Below, piece by piece: positions 34,404-41,914 of a DNA stretch of 64,000 bases. Numbering within the stretch: the first letter of the stretch is position 1; each line of letters starts with the position of its first letter. The notes under the pieces were generated by a model, which saw nothing but the letters and a program-made list of their open reading frames with translations, was not told where the DNA came from and did not search any database. The translations under genes were made by a program, and so were the position numbers. The DNA comes from CATQHS01 sp965203375 (lineage in GTDB: Bacteria > Actinomycetota > Acidimicrobiia > Acidimicrobiales > Aldehydirespiratoraceae), in assembly GCA_965203375.1 (NCBI GenBank), contig OZ241886.1, positions 1,364,001-1,428,000 on the forward strand. The letters run 5' to 3'.

Positions 34404-34471
34404 TGTCGGCCCTTGCGTGGACGGGTGGTGGTGCCGTGAGGCCGGGCCTTGCGGGGGCGGTGGCGCCGTGA
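34388..34471 (+). repeat. Triplicated GTGA junction between the two CorC genes
   Basis: GGTGGTGGCGCCGTGA occurs at 34388-34403 (first gene's stop), near-identically at 34424-34439, and as GGCGGTGGCGCCGTGA at 34456-34471 (second gene's GTG start). GGCCCTTGCG or GGGCCTTGCG sits between the copies. An ancestral GTGA overlap has been amplified. Confidence 0.88.
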
Positions 34472-35517
34472 CGGTCTGGTTCCTGATCGCGGCGGTGGCG
34501 CTTTTGGCGGCCAACGCCTTCTTCGTGGCCGCCGAGTTCGCCCTGGTCGCCTCCCGGGCGCCGCGCCTGGAGGCCGGCGGCGCCGACGACCGGGCCAACC
34601 GGCTGGCCCTGGCCGCGGTGCGCGACCTGCAGCGCCAACTCGCCGGGTGCCAGCTCGGCATAACCATGGCCTCGCTGGGCTTGGGCTACACGGCCGAGCC
34701 GGCGCTGGCCCATCTGCTGGAGTCGGTGATCGGGCGGGTGGTGGACCTGCCCTCGGGTGTGGTCGACACCGTCTCTTTCGTCGGGGCCCTGGCCGTGGTG
34801 GTGACCTTTCACATGGTGCTGGGCGAGATGGTGCCCAAGAACATCGCCATCTCCGGCCCCGAGGCCGCGGTGAGGGTGCTGGCCCCGGTCCTGCGGGTCT
34901 ACATGACGGTGCTAGGGCCGGTGATCTGGGCTCTCAACGTCGTCTCCGCCGGGCTGGTGCGGATGACCGGTCTGAGGCCGGTGGACGAGATCGACACCGT
35001 CCTCACCGTCAACGAACTGCACACGCTGCTGGCCGGGGCCCGGGCCGAGGGGGTGATCGAGCAGACCGAGCACGAGCTGCTGTCGGGGGCTCTGCGGTTC
35101 CGGGCCCGCTCGGCGGGCTCGCTCATGGTGCCCCGATCCCGTCTGGTGTCGGTGCCCCGGTCGACGTCGGTGGCCGGGATCGAGTCGGTGGTGGCGGCCA
35201 GCGGCCACACCCGGGTGCCGGTGTGGGGGTCGGACCCCGACGACGTGGTGGGGTTCGTCCACGCCAAGGACCTGCTGCGGATGCCGTCCGAGGGCCGGGA
35301 CGACCCGGTGCCGCTGGAGCTGATCCGCCGGATGCTGGTGGTCGGCCCCGACCACCCCGGCCGCGAGCTGATGGTGTGGATGCGCCGCTCCCGCATCCAC
35401 ATCGCCTTGGTGCGAGACGACCAGAGCCGGGTGCTGGGGATCGTCACCCTCGAAGACCTGCTGGAGTCCCTGGTGGGCGACATCTACGACGAAACCGACC
35501 GCGCCGTCGAAGTCTGA
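34468..35517 (+). CDS. CNNM/CorC-type membrane protein, second copy
   Basis: A 349-residue paralogue of the preceding protein: CNNM domain (ANAFFVAAEFALVASRAPRL, GCQLGITMASLGLGYTAEPA, MVLGEMVPKNIAISGPEAAV), then two CBS domains (LMVPRSRLVSVPRSTSVAGI, LGIVTLEDLLESLVGDIYDE). It lacks the C-terminal CorC_HlyC domain of the first copy, ending right after the second CBS. GTG at 34468 is the third of three repeated GTGA copies. Paired long and short CorC genes are common in Actinobacteria. Confidence 0.88.
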   Translation: MTVWFLIAAVALLAANAFFVAAEFALVASRAPRLEAGGADDRANRLALAAVRDLQRQLAGCQLGITMASLGLGYTAEPALAHLLESVIGRVVDLPSGVVDTVSFVGALAVVVTFHMVLGEMVPKNIAISGPEAAVRVLAPVLRVYMTVLGPVIWALNVVSAGLVRMTGLRPVDEIDTVLTVNELHTLLAGARAEGVIEQTEHELLSGALRFRARSAGSLMVPRSRLVSVPRSTSVAGIESVVAASGHTRVPVWGSDPDDVVGFVHAKDLLRMPSEGRDDPVPLELIRRMLVVGPDHPGRELMVWMRRSRIHIALVRDDQSRVLGIVTLEDLLESLVGDIYDETDRAVEV

Positions 35518-35556
35518 TCGCCGGGGTTCTGACAGCCCCCGGTTCTGATCGCCGGG
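35512..35556 (+). repeat. Duplicated stop region of the second CorC gene
   Basis: TCTGATCGCCGGG at 35513-35525 includes the real stop and recurs at 35544-35556, 31 bases on; TTCTGACAGCCCCCGG lies between as a more decayed copy. Confidence 0.65.
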
Positions 35557-35605
35557 CGCAGGCGTCCGGGCGGGCCCGAGTCGGCCGCCCCTGGGGTCTC
35601 GGTGC

Positions 35606-36385
35606 TCAGGCTCCCATGGCGTGGTAGCCGCCGTCGACGTGGACCACCGACCCGGTGGTGGCCGGGAACCAGTCGCTGAGCAGGGCCACGGCCGCTCGGG
35701 CCACCGGGCCGGAGTCGCTCACGTCCCAGCCCAGCGGGGCCCGCTCGGCCCAGGCGCCCTCGAAGGCCTCGAACCCGGGGATGGAGCGGGCGGCCATGGT
35801 CCTCATCGGCCCGGCCGACACCAGGTTCACCCGTATGGACCGGGGCCCGAGGTAGCGGGCCAGGTACCGGCAGGTCGATTCCAGCCCGGCCTTGGCCACC
35901 CCCATCCAGTCGTAGGCGGGCCAGGCCCGGGTGGCGTCGAAGTCGAGGCCGACGATGGAGCCGCCCTCCGTCATCAGCGGGGTCACCGCGTCGGCCAGCA
36001 GCTTGAGCGAGTAGGTGGAGATCTCCAGCGCCACCTTCACGTCGTCCCAGGCCGCCTCCATGAACGACCCCCCCAGGCACACCTCGGGGGCGAAGCCGAT
36101 GGCGTGGAGGGCCCCGTCCACCCGGCCCCAGCGGTCGGCCAGATGCTCGGTAAGGGCGGCGGCGTGGCTGCTGTCGGTCACGTCCAGTTCCAGCACCTCC
36201 ACCCCGGTGCCGTCGGCGGCACCGAGCTTGCGGGCGGTGCGCTCGGTGAGCCGCAGCCCCCGGCCCGCGCCGGTGAGCACGATCTCGGCCCCCTCGGCCA
36301 AGGCCAGCTCGGCCACCCCGAAGGCCAGCGAGGCGTCGGTGAGCACCCCGGTGACCACGATGCGCTTACCGTCGAGAAGGCCCAC
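35606..36385 (-). CDS. fabI: Enoyl-[acyl-carrier-protein] reductase, InhA/FabI-type
   Basis: NADH-dependent reductase of 259 residues that performs the last step of each fatty-acid elongation cycle. It is a divergent Rossmann SDR: GKRIVVTGVLTDASLAFGVA (cofactor loop), HAIGFAP, YDWMGVAKAGLESTCRYLA with the Tyr and Lys of the YxxMxxxK active site, IRVNLVSAGPMRTMAARSI and VVHVDGGYHAMGA. This matches InhA-type enzymes of mycolate producers and relatives. It starts with GTG, and TAGGTT lies exactly 6 bases upstream. It is divergent from thrS, which has the same kind of leaderless promoter 51 bases away. Confidence 0.93.
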   Translation of the reverse strand: MGLLDGKRIVVTGVLTDASLAFGVAELALAEGAEIVLTGAGRGLRLTERTARKLGAADGTGVEVLELDVTDSSHAAALTEHLADRWGRVDGALHAIGFAPEVCLGGSFMEAAWDDVKVALEISTYSLKLLADAVTPLMTEGGSIVGLDFDATRAWPAYDWMGVAKAGLESTCRYLARYLGPRSIRVNLVSAGPMRTMAARSIPGFEAFEGAWAERAPLGWDVSDSGPVARAAVALLSDWFPATTGSVVHVDGGYHAMGA

Positions 36386-36391
36386 AGGCCC

Positions 36392-36397
36392 AACCTA
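36392..36397 (-). promoter_or_regulatory. -10 hexamer TAGGTT of fabI
   Basis: TAGGTT, then GGGCCT, then the GTG start. Leaderless spacing. Confidence 0.65.
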
Positions 36398-36424
36398 CTC
36401 TCCGGGGTGGCCGGGGCGGGCCGG

Positions 36425-36430
36425 TAGCCT
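36425..36430 (+). promoter_or_regulatory. -10 hexamer TAGCCT of thrS
   Basis: TAGCCT, then CAGGTT, then the GTG at 36437. Leaderless spacing; back-to-back with the fabI promoter. Confidence 0.65.
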
Positions 36431-36436
36431 CAGGTT

Positions 36437-38545
36437 GTGGCCCTCACTGTCTCGCTGCCCGACGGGTCTGAGCGCGAATTGCCCGACGGGGCGACCGCGG
36501 CCGATCTGGCCGCGGCCGTCGGCCCCCGACTGGCTGCCGACGCGGTGATCGCGGTGGTGGACGGCGAGGAGCGAGACCTCCACCGGCCCCTGCCCGACGG
36601 GGCCCGGGTGGAGATCGTTGTCGCCGGCTCGCCCGCGGGGCTGCACACCATCCGCCACTCCACCGCCCACGTGCTGGCCCAGGCCGTGCTCGACCTGTTC
36701 CCCGGGGCCACTCACGCCATCGGCCCCCCCACCGAGAGCGGCTTCTTCTACGACTTCGAGCTGCCGGGCGGGGCCGGCTTCAGCGAAGGCGACTTGGAGC
36801 GCATCGAGGCCCGGATGCGGGAGATCGTCGCCGCCGACCAGCTCTTCGAGCGGGCCGAGATCGGCGCCGTCGAGGCCATGGAGCTGTTCGAGGGCCACCG
36901 CTTCAAGCAGGAGATCATCTCGTCGGTGGCCCTGGGGGCCGGCGGCCCGGGCTCCAGCGACGCGGCGGATGATGCCGACGAGGCTGGGACCGGATCGCGG
37001 TCTGATGGCTCCATGACCGCCGCCGCGGACTCCGGCGACGCGGCAGGCGGGGCTGGCCGGGCCGGGACGGCCGCCGGCGACGATGAGGACGGTGAGCTGG
37101 CCGCTGAGGCCGCCGGCGACGGCACGGTGAGCTACTACCGCAACGGCGACGGCTTCATCGACTTGTGCCGCGGCCCCCACGTCGCGTCCACCGGGAAGCT
37201 GGGCCACTTCGCCCTCCAGCGGGCCAGCGGCGCCTACTGGCGGGGCTCGGAGAAAAACCCCATGCTCCAGCGCGTCCACGGCACGGCCTGGGCCACGGCC
37301 AAAGACCTCAAGGCCCACCTCCAGCAGCTCGCCGAGGCGGCCAAGCGCGACCACCGCCGCCTGGCCGCCGAGCTCGACTTGGTGTCGTGGCCGCCCGAGC
37401 TGGGGCCGGGGCTGGCCGTCTGGCACCCCAAGGGGGCGCTGGTCCGCAAGATCATGGAGGACTACTCGCGGGCCCGCCACGAACAGGGCGGCTACCAGTT
37501 CGTGTTCTCGCCCCACCTCGCCAAGTCGGTGCTGTGGGAGACCTCCGGCCACCTCGACTACTTTGCCGACAGCATGTACCCGCCCATGGAGATGGACGGG
37601 GCCGACTACTACCCGAAGCCGATGAACTGCCCGTTCCACGTGATGGTCTACCGGTCGGGCCAGCGCAGCTACCGGGACCTGCCCATCCGGCTGTTCGAGC
37701 TGGGGACGGTCTACCGGTACGAGCGCTCCGGGGTGGTTCACGGCCTGCTGCGCAGCCGGGGCTTCACCCAGGACGACAGCCACATCTTCTGCGCCCGCGA
37801 GCAGGTGGCCGGCGAGCTGGCGTCGCTGCTCGACTTCGTCCTCAGCGTGCTGAGGGCCTTCGGCTTCGAGGACTTCGAGGCCAAGCTGTCCACCCGCCCC
37901 GCCGACAAGTGGGTGGGGTCCGAGGAGTTGTGGGACGAGGCCACCGACGGGCTGCGGGCCGCTCTGGACGAAGCAGGCCTCGACTACGGCGTCGATGTCG
38001 GCGGCGGCGCCTTCTACGGCCCCAAGATCGACGTCGACGTCCGCGACGCCATCGGGCGGTCCTGGCAGCTCTCCACCATCCAGCTCGACTTCAACCTCCC
38101 GGAGCGGTTCGCCCTCGACTACGCGGCCGCCGATGGGTCCCGGCCCCGGCCGGTGATGATCCACCGGGCCCTGTTCGGCTCGGTGGAGCGGTTCTTCGGG
38201 GTGCTGCTCGAGCACTACGCGGGCACCTTCCCGGCCTGGCTGGCCCCGGTGCAGGCCGTTGTCCTCCCGGTGGCCGAAGACCATCACCCCTACGCGGCCT
38301 CGGTGGCCGAGGGGCTGCGGGCCGAGGGCTTCCGGGTCGAGGTCTCGCCCGCGGTCGAGCCGCTGGGCAAGCGGGTGCGCACGGCCAAGGTGGCCAAGCT
38401 GCCCTACGTGCTGGTGGTCGGCGGCGACGACGCCGCCTCGGGCACGGTGGGGGTCAACCCCCGGGGCAGCGGCTCGCCCGAGCGGGGGGTGGCGGTGGCC
38501 GCCTTCGCGGCCCGACTGGCCGCCGAGGTGCGGGACCGGGCCTGA
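36437..38545 (+). CDS. thrS: Threonyl-tRNA synthetase with an acidic insert
   Basis: Class II synthetase of 702 residues that charges tRNA-Thr. An N-terminal TGS domain (1-60) is followed by the editing domain with HSTAH (about 74-78) and DLCRGPHV (about 241-248). The catalytic core has Zn ligand Cys in MNCPFHVMVY, motif 2 around RYERSGVVHGLLRSRGFTQD with His downstream, and motif 3 in MIHRALFGSVERFFG. The anticodon domain is C-terminal. Inside the editing domain, residues about 168-228 are a low-complexity Ala/Gly/Asp/Ser-rich insert absent from ordinary ThrRS. It probably loops out, since residues on both sides are conserved. It heads the block that matches the mycobacterial thrS-HIT-pgsA-patA-pimA order. 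Confidence 0.95.
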   Translation: MALTVSLPDGSERELPDGATAADLAAAVGPRLAADAVIAVVDGEERDLHRPLPDGARVEIVVAGSPAGLHTIRHSTAHVLAQAVLDLFPGATHAIGPPTESGFFYDFELPGGAGFSEGDLERIEARMREIVAADQLFERAEIGAVEAMELFEGHRFKQEIISSVALGAGGPGSSDAADDADEAGTGSRSDGSMTAAADSGDAAGGAGRAGTAAGDDEDGELAAEAAGDGTVSYYRNGDGFIDLCRGPHVASTGKLGHFALQRASGAYWRGSEKNPMLQRVHGTAWATAKDLKAHLQQLAEAAKRDHRRLAAELDLVSWPPELGPGLAVWHPKGALVRKIMEDYSRARHEQGGYQFVFSPHLAKSVLWETSGHLDYFADSMYPPMEMDGADYYPKPMNCPFHVMVYRSGQRSYRDLPIRLFELGTVYRYERSGVVHGLLRSRGFTQDDSHIFCAREQVAGELASLLDFVLSVLRAFGFEDFEAKLSTRPADKWVGSEELWDEATDGLRAALDEAGLDYGVDVGGGAFYGPKIDVDVRDAIGRSWQLSTIQLDFNLPERFALDYAAADGSRPRPVMIHRALFGSVERFFGVLLEHYAGTFPAWLAPVQAVVLPVAEDHHPYAASVAEGLRAEGFRVEVSPAVEPLGKRVRTAKVAKLPYVLVVGGDDAASGTVGVNPRGSGSPERGVAVAAFAARLAAEVRDRA

Positions 38546-38743
38546 TGGTCGAGATGGCGGAGCGGCCTGAAGTGCCTGAGGCCGCGGGCGGGCCCGAGAC
38601 GCGGGGCCGGACCTGATGTGGGCGAGACGGCGGGGCGGGCCTGAGGTGCCTGAGGCCGCGGGCGAGCCCGAGACGCGGGACCGGGCCTGAAGTGCCTGAG
38701 GCCGCGGGCGGTCCCGAGACGCGGGAGCGGGCCTGATGGTCGA
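38530..38743 (+). repeat. Nested tandem repeat between thrS and the HIT gene
   Basis: CGGGCCTGATGGTCGA marks the thrS stop and again the HIT gene start (TGATG), about 190 bases apart. Between them lie three copies of a ~47-base unit starting GTGCCTGAGGCCGCGGGCG and ending CCGAGACGCGGG. An original TGATG overlap has been expanded; there is no gene in the gap. Confidence 0.9.
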
Positions 38744-39266
38744 ACGGCTCTGGGCCGGATGGCGGGTGCCGGAGATGGTCGCGGCCCGCGCCGGCGGCGG
38801 CGAAGGCTCCGCCGATGGGCCGGAGGGCTCGCAGCCGGGCCGGACCCTGTTCGAGGGCATCCTGGCGTCGGGCCGCCCCGATTCGGAGACCCACTTGGTG
38901 TGGCGGGGTGAGAAGGTGTTCGCCTTGCTCAACCGGTTCCCCTATACCAACGGCCATCTGCTGGTGGCCCCGTACCGGCCGGTGGCCGACTTGGAGGGAC
39001 TGGACCTCGCCGAGCGTCGAGAGCTGTGGGACGCCGTACACGACGCGGCGACGGCGATAAAAGCCGCCTTCGAGCCCGACGGCTTGAACGTCGGGCTGAA
39101 CCTGGGCGACGGCGCCGGACCCAGCGTGCCCGACCACCTGCACGTACACGTGCTGCCCCGCTGGCGAGGCGACACCAACTTCACGACCGCGCTGGCCGAC
39201 GTGCGGGTGCTGCCCATGACCCTCGCTGACGCCTGGGAGCGGCTGCGGGCCGCATGGCCGAAATGA
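38736..39266 (+). CDS. HIT-family phosphorylase/hydrolase
   Basis: A 176-residue histidine-triad protein. HIT motif HLHVHVLPRW lies at about 133-142, with an upstream NRFPYTNGHLLVAPYRP segment. It corresponds by context to Rv2613c of M. tuberculosis, a diadenosine-tetraphosphate phosphorylase-like protein between thrS and pgsA. That position supports a role in cleaving dinucleotides such as Ap4A made by aminoacyl-tRNA synthetases. ATG at 38736. The stop overlaps the next gene (ATGA). Confidence 0.9.
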   Translation: MVERLWAGWRVPEMVAARAGGGEGSADGPEGSQPGRTLFEGILASGRPDSETHLVWRGEKVFALLNRFPYTNGHLLVAPYRPVADLEGLDLAERRELWDAVHDAATAIKAAFEPDGLNVGLNLGDGAGPSVPDHLHVHVLPRWRGDTNFTTALADVRVLPMTLADAWERLRAAWPK

Positions 39267-40108
39267 CCCCCGAGCCGGGCGGTCCCGAGCTGGCCGACAC
39301 GGCACCCGACGGCCTGGTGCCGGGCGGCCCTGGGCCCGGCGGTTCGGCGCGGAGCGGGTCTGCCCCTGACGGCTTGGCGCGGGGCGGGTCTGCCCCTGAC
39401 GGCTTGGCGCGGGGCGGGCCTGGGCCCGGCGGTTCGGCAGCAGGCGGCTCGGACGCTGGGGGGGAGGGCGCCGACGCCCTGCCGTCCGAGCTGATCCCTT
39501 CGGGCTTTGACGACTCCTACCGGTTCCCCGACAACAGCCGCCGCCGCGTCGCCGGCGGGCTGTACGTGGCTCTGGGAGCGGCGGCTGTCATCGCTGCTAT
39601 CGCCCTCGACGGCTCCGTTCTGGTCAACTCCGGGTTCGTGGCCGGCGCGGCCGCGCTGATCCTGATCGGGCTCTACTACATCCAGGCCGGGCAGCCCCTC
39701 TCGGTGGACGAGGGCGGCGCCCTGGTGGCGGCCGTCCGGGCCGTCGGCTTCCCGGTGGGGCACGCCTCGGCCCGGCTCGGGTGGCGGGGTCTGAGGAGCC
39801 GCCCGACCTGGCGGGTGTTGCTCTACTCCAACGACACCCCGCCCGCCCGGCGGGGAATCGTGCTGGTGGACGGCCTCGACGGCGGGATCGTCGCCCACTT
39901 CACCGAGGACAACCCCGAGGACTGGAGCGACATCATCGAGGACGCCGCCGCCGGAGACACGGCCGCCGAAGGAGAGATCGCCGAAAGCGCGGTCGCCGAG
40001 GGTGTGACTGCCGACGATGACATAGCCGATGGTGTCGGGACCGCTGAGGGCGTGGCTGCCGATGATGAGGCGGCCGAGGACGGCGGGCGGTCCGACTCCG
40101 GGCCCTGA
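39263..40108 (+). CDS. Unknown two-helix membrane protein in the PIM cluster
   Basis: Not recognised. The N-terminal ~75 residues are low-complexity Pro/Gly/Ser/Ala with a repeated SAPDGLARGG. Two hydrophobic helices follow (VAGGLYVALGAAAVIAAIAL, FVAGAAALILIGLYYIQAGQ), then a soluble domain of about 100 residues (LGWRGLRSRPTWRVLLYSND, GIVLVDGLDGGIVAHFTEDN) and an acidic Asp/Glu/Ala tail. ATG at 39263 overlaps the HIT stop (ATGA); an in-frame ATG at 39254 is also possible. The mycobacterial cluster has no gene at this place, so it may be a lineage-specific membrane partner of phosphatidylinositol synthesis. That role is inference. Confidence 0.75.
   Translation: MTPEPGGPELADTAPDGLVPGGPGPGGSARSGSAPDGLARGGSAPDGLARGGPGPGGSAAGGSDAGGEGADALPSELIPSGFDDSYRFPDNSRRRVAGGLYVALGAAAVIAAIALDGSVLVNSGFVAGAAALILIGLYYIQAGQPLSVDEGGALVAAVRAVGFPVGHASARLGWRGLRSRPTWRVLLYSNDTPPARRGIVLVDGLDGGIVAHFTEDNPEDWSDIIEDAAAGDTAAEGEIAESAVAEGVTADDDIADGVGTAEGVAADDEAAEDGGRSDSGP
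39359..39418 (+). repeat. In-frame 30-base tandem duplication
   Basis: Two identical 30-base units, 39359-39388 and 39389-39418, encode SAPDGLARGG twice in the N-terminal linker of the unknown membrane protein. Confidence 0.9.
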
Positions 40109-40164
40109 GGCCGCTGATACGCTGGCCGGGCCGGCGGTCGCGAGCACGGATCGGGGGCTGGTGA

Positions 40165-40845
40165 ATGTTCGACGGGAACTGGCGCACCGCCGTCGACCGC
40201 AGTTTGCGGCCCATCGGCGCCTCTCTGCGCCGGGCCGGCATCTCGGCCAACGCGGTGACCGTCACCGGCATCGTCATGGCCACCGTCGCCGCCGTCCTCA
40301 TCGGCGCCGGCTACACCCGGGCCGGTTTCCTGTTCCTGGTCCTCACCGGCATCCCCGACGCTCTCGACGGCGCGGTGGCCAACGCCTCGGGCACCTCGTC
40401 CAAGCGGGGCGCCTTCTTCGACTCCGTCTCCGACCGGCTCACCGACACGCTGCTGTTCGGGGGGGTGGCCTGGTATCTGGCCGGCGACTCCGACAGCCGG
40501 ATCATGATGCTGCCGGTGGCGGTGATGAGCCTGGCCATGCTCGTCTCCTACCAGCGGGCCAAGGCCGAGTCGCTCGGCTTCGACGCCAAGGGCGGGCTCA
40601 TGGAGCGGGCCGAGCGGTTCATAGTGCTGGCCTTCGGCCTGCTGTTCACCGAGCTGCTGATCGCCACTCTGTGGGTGATGCTGGCGCTGACCGCGGTGAC
40701 CGCCGTGCAGCGGTTCGTGAAGGTGTGGCGCCAGGCCGGCGACCGGGCCGTGCGGCCCCGGATCCGCCGCCGCCCCCGCCGGGCCCGCACCGAGCCGGTC
40801 TGGCGGACCCGGACCCGCGGCCGCGGCGGCGCCCGGGCCTCCTGA
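40165..40845 (+). CDS. pgsA: CDP-alcohol phosphatidyltransferase, PgsA-type
   Basis: A 226-residue integral membrane enzyme of the CDP-alcohol phosphotransferase family. By position it is the phosphatidylinositol (phosphate) synthase that begins PIM synthesis. The signature is seen as DALDGAVANASGTSSKRG followed by AFFDSVSD, i.e. DGx2A-x-x8-Gx3Dx3D with all four Asp present. The Arg normally after the Ala is Asn here. About six membrane helices are predicted. ATG at 40165 has GGGGG about 8 bases upstream; TACGCT at 40118-40123 may be a promoter element. A Pro/Arg-rich basic tail ends the protein. Confidence 0.88.
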   Translation: MFDGNWRTAVDRSLRPIGASLRRAGISANAVTVTGIVMATVAAVLIGAGYTRAGFLFLVLTGIPDALDGAVANASGTSSKRGAFFDSVSDRLTDTLLFGGVAWYLAGDSDSRIMMLPVAVMSLAMLVSYQRAKAESLGFDAKGGLMERAERFIVLAFGLLFTELLIATLWVMLALTAVTAVQRFVKVWRQAGDRAVRPRIRRRPRRARTEPVWRTRTRGRGGARAS

Positions 40846-40861
40846 ACGCCATCCGTTCCTG

Positions 40862-41905
40862 ATGGCGTCGGTCTCGGCCTACCGGGCCGGGTCCCGGCTG
40901 GCCCGCCTGGTGCCCCGGCGGCTGAACCCGGCCGCGGCCGGCGCGGCCGGACTGGTCGCCGCGGTCGCCAGCGGCGACAAGCGCAAGCTGGTGCGCCGCA
41001 ATCTCGAGCGGGTCCTCGGCCGGCCGATGGGGCGGGCCGATGCCTGCCGCCGGGTGTCCGCCGCCTTCGGCTGGTACGCCCGCTACTACATCGAGAGCTT
41101 CCAGCTCGCCGGCCTCGACGCCGCCGCCATCGACGCCGGGCTGACCTACGAGGGGTACGAGCCGGTGGAGCGGGCGGCGCGGTCCGGGCTGGGGCCGATC
41201 CTGGTCATGCCCCATCTCGGCTCCTGGGAGTGGGGGGCGTGGTGGCTGGCCCTGGTGCCTCAGATGAAGGTGACGGCCGTGGTCGAGCCGCTCGACCCGC
41301 CCGAGGTCTTCGAGTGGTTCATGTCGTTCCGGGAGCGGCTGGGCATGAACGTCGTTCCTCTGGGGCCCGACGCGGGCCGCCAGGTGATGGCCGCGGTCCG
41401 CCGGGGCGATGTGGTGTGCCTGCTGTCGGACCGGGACGTCGGCGGGGGAGGGGCGCCGGTGGAGTTCTTCGGGGAGCGGACCCGGCTGCCGGCCGGCCCG
41501 GCCCTGATGGCTCTGAGAACCGGGGCGCCGCTGCTGCCCGCCGCCGTCTACTGGAGGGGCCGCGGCCGCCACGGCGTGGTGAGGCCCGCCATCGACACCC
41601 GGCGCCGGGGCTCGATCCGCGATGACGTGGCCCGGGTGACGCAGGACTGCGCCCGGGCCCTGGAGGGCCTGATCCGGGCCGCGCCCGAGCAGTGGCACCT
41701 GATGTCGCCCAACTGGCCCAGCGACTACCGGGCCCTCGGCCTGCCGGTGCCCGAGGGCCTAAAAGACCTGGGCGGGCGAGACCTGGGCGGGGATCGGGGG
41801 GCCTCCGGCGCCGGGCCGCCCGCGCCGGGGTTCGCCGGGCCAGATGCCTCCGGCGCCGGGCCGCCCGCGCCGGGGTTCGCCGGGCTCCGGGGCTCGGCGT
41901 CCTAG
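40862..41905 (+). CDS. Lysophospholipid-type acyltransferase, PatA-like
   Basis: Member of the LpxL/HtrB acyltransferase family, 347 residues. The catalytic HxxxxE-type motif is in LVMPHLGSWEWGAWWLALVP (His and Glu). Further family segments are LLSDRDVGGGGAPVEFFGER and WHLMSPNWPSD. In mycobacteria the gene in this place (patA, Rv2611c) acylates the 6-position mannose of PIM1/PIM2. The C-terminus ends in two identical tandem copies of ASGAGPPAPGFAG, a recent in-frame duplication. ATG at 40862, 17 bases after pgsA. Confidence 0.88.
   Translation: MASVSAYRAGSRLARLVPRRLNPAAAGAAGLVAAVASGDKRKLVRRNLERVLGRPMGRADACRRVSAAFGWYARYYIESFQLAGLDAAAIDAGLTYEGYEPVERAARSGLGPILVMPHLGSWEWGAWWLALVPQMKVTAVVEPLDPPEVFEWFMSFRERLGMNVVPLGPDAGRQVMAAVRRGDVVCLLSDRDVGGGGAPVEFFGERTRLPAGPALMALRTGAPLLPAAVYWRGRGRHGVVRPAIDTRRRGSIRDDVARVTQDCARALEGLIRAAPEQWHLMSPNWPSDYRALGLPVPEGLKDLGGRDLGGDRGASGAGPPAPGFAGPDASGAGPPAPGFAGLRGSAS
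41801..41885 (+). repeat. Identical 40-base tandem duplication at the acyltransferase gene end
   Basis: The 40 bases at 41801-41840 recur without change at 41846-41885 (core CCGGCGCCGGGCCGCCCGCG), period 45. A shorter GACCTGGGCGGG doublet lies just before. Confidence 0.92.
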
Positions 41906-41908
41906 CCT
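41903..41908 (+). promoter_or_regulatory. -10 hexamer TAGCCT of the mannosyltransferase gene
   Basis: TAGCCT overlaps the stop of the upstream gene and is followed by CATACG and the GTG at 41915. Leaderless spacing. Confidence 0.6.
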
Positions 41909-41914
41909 CATACG

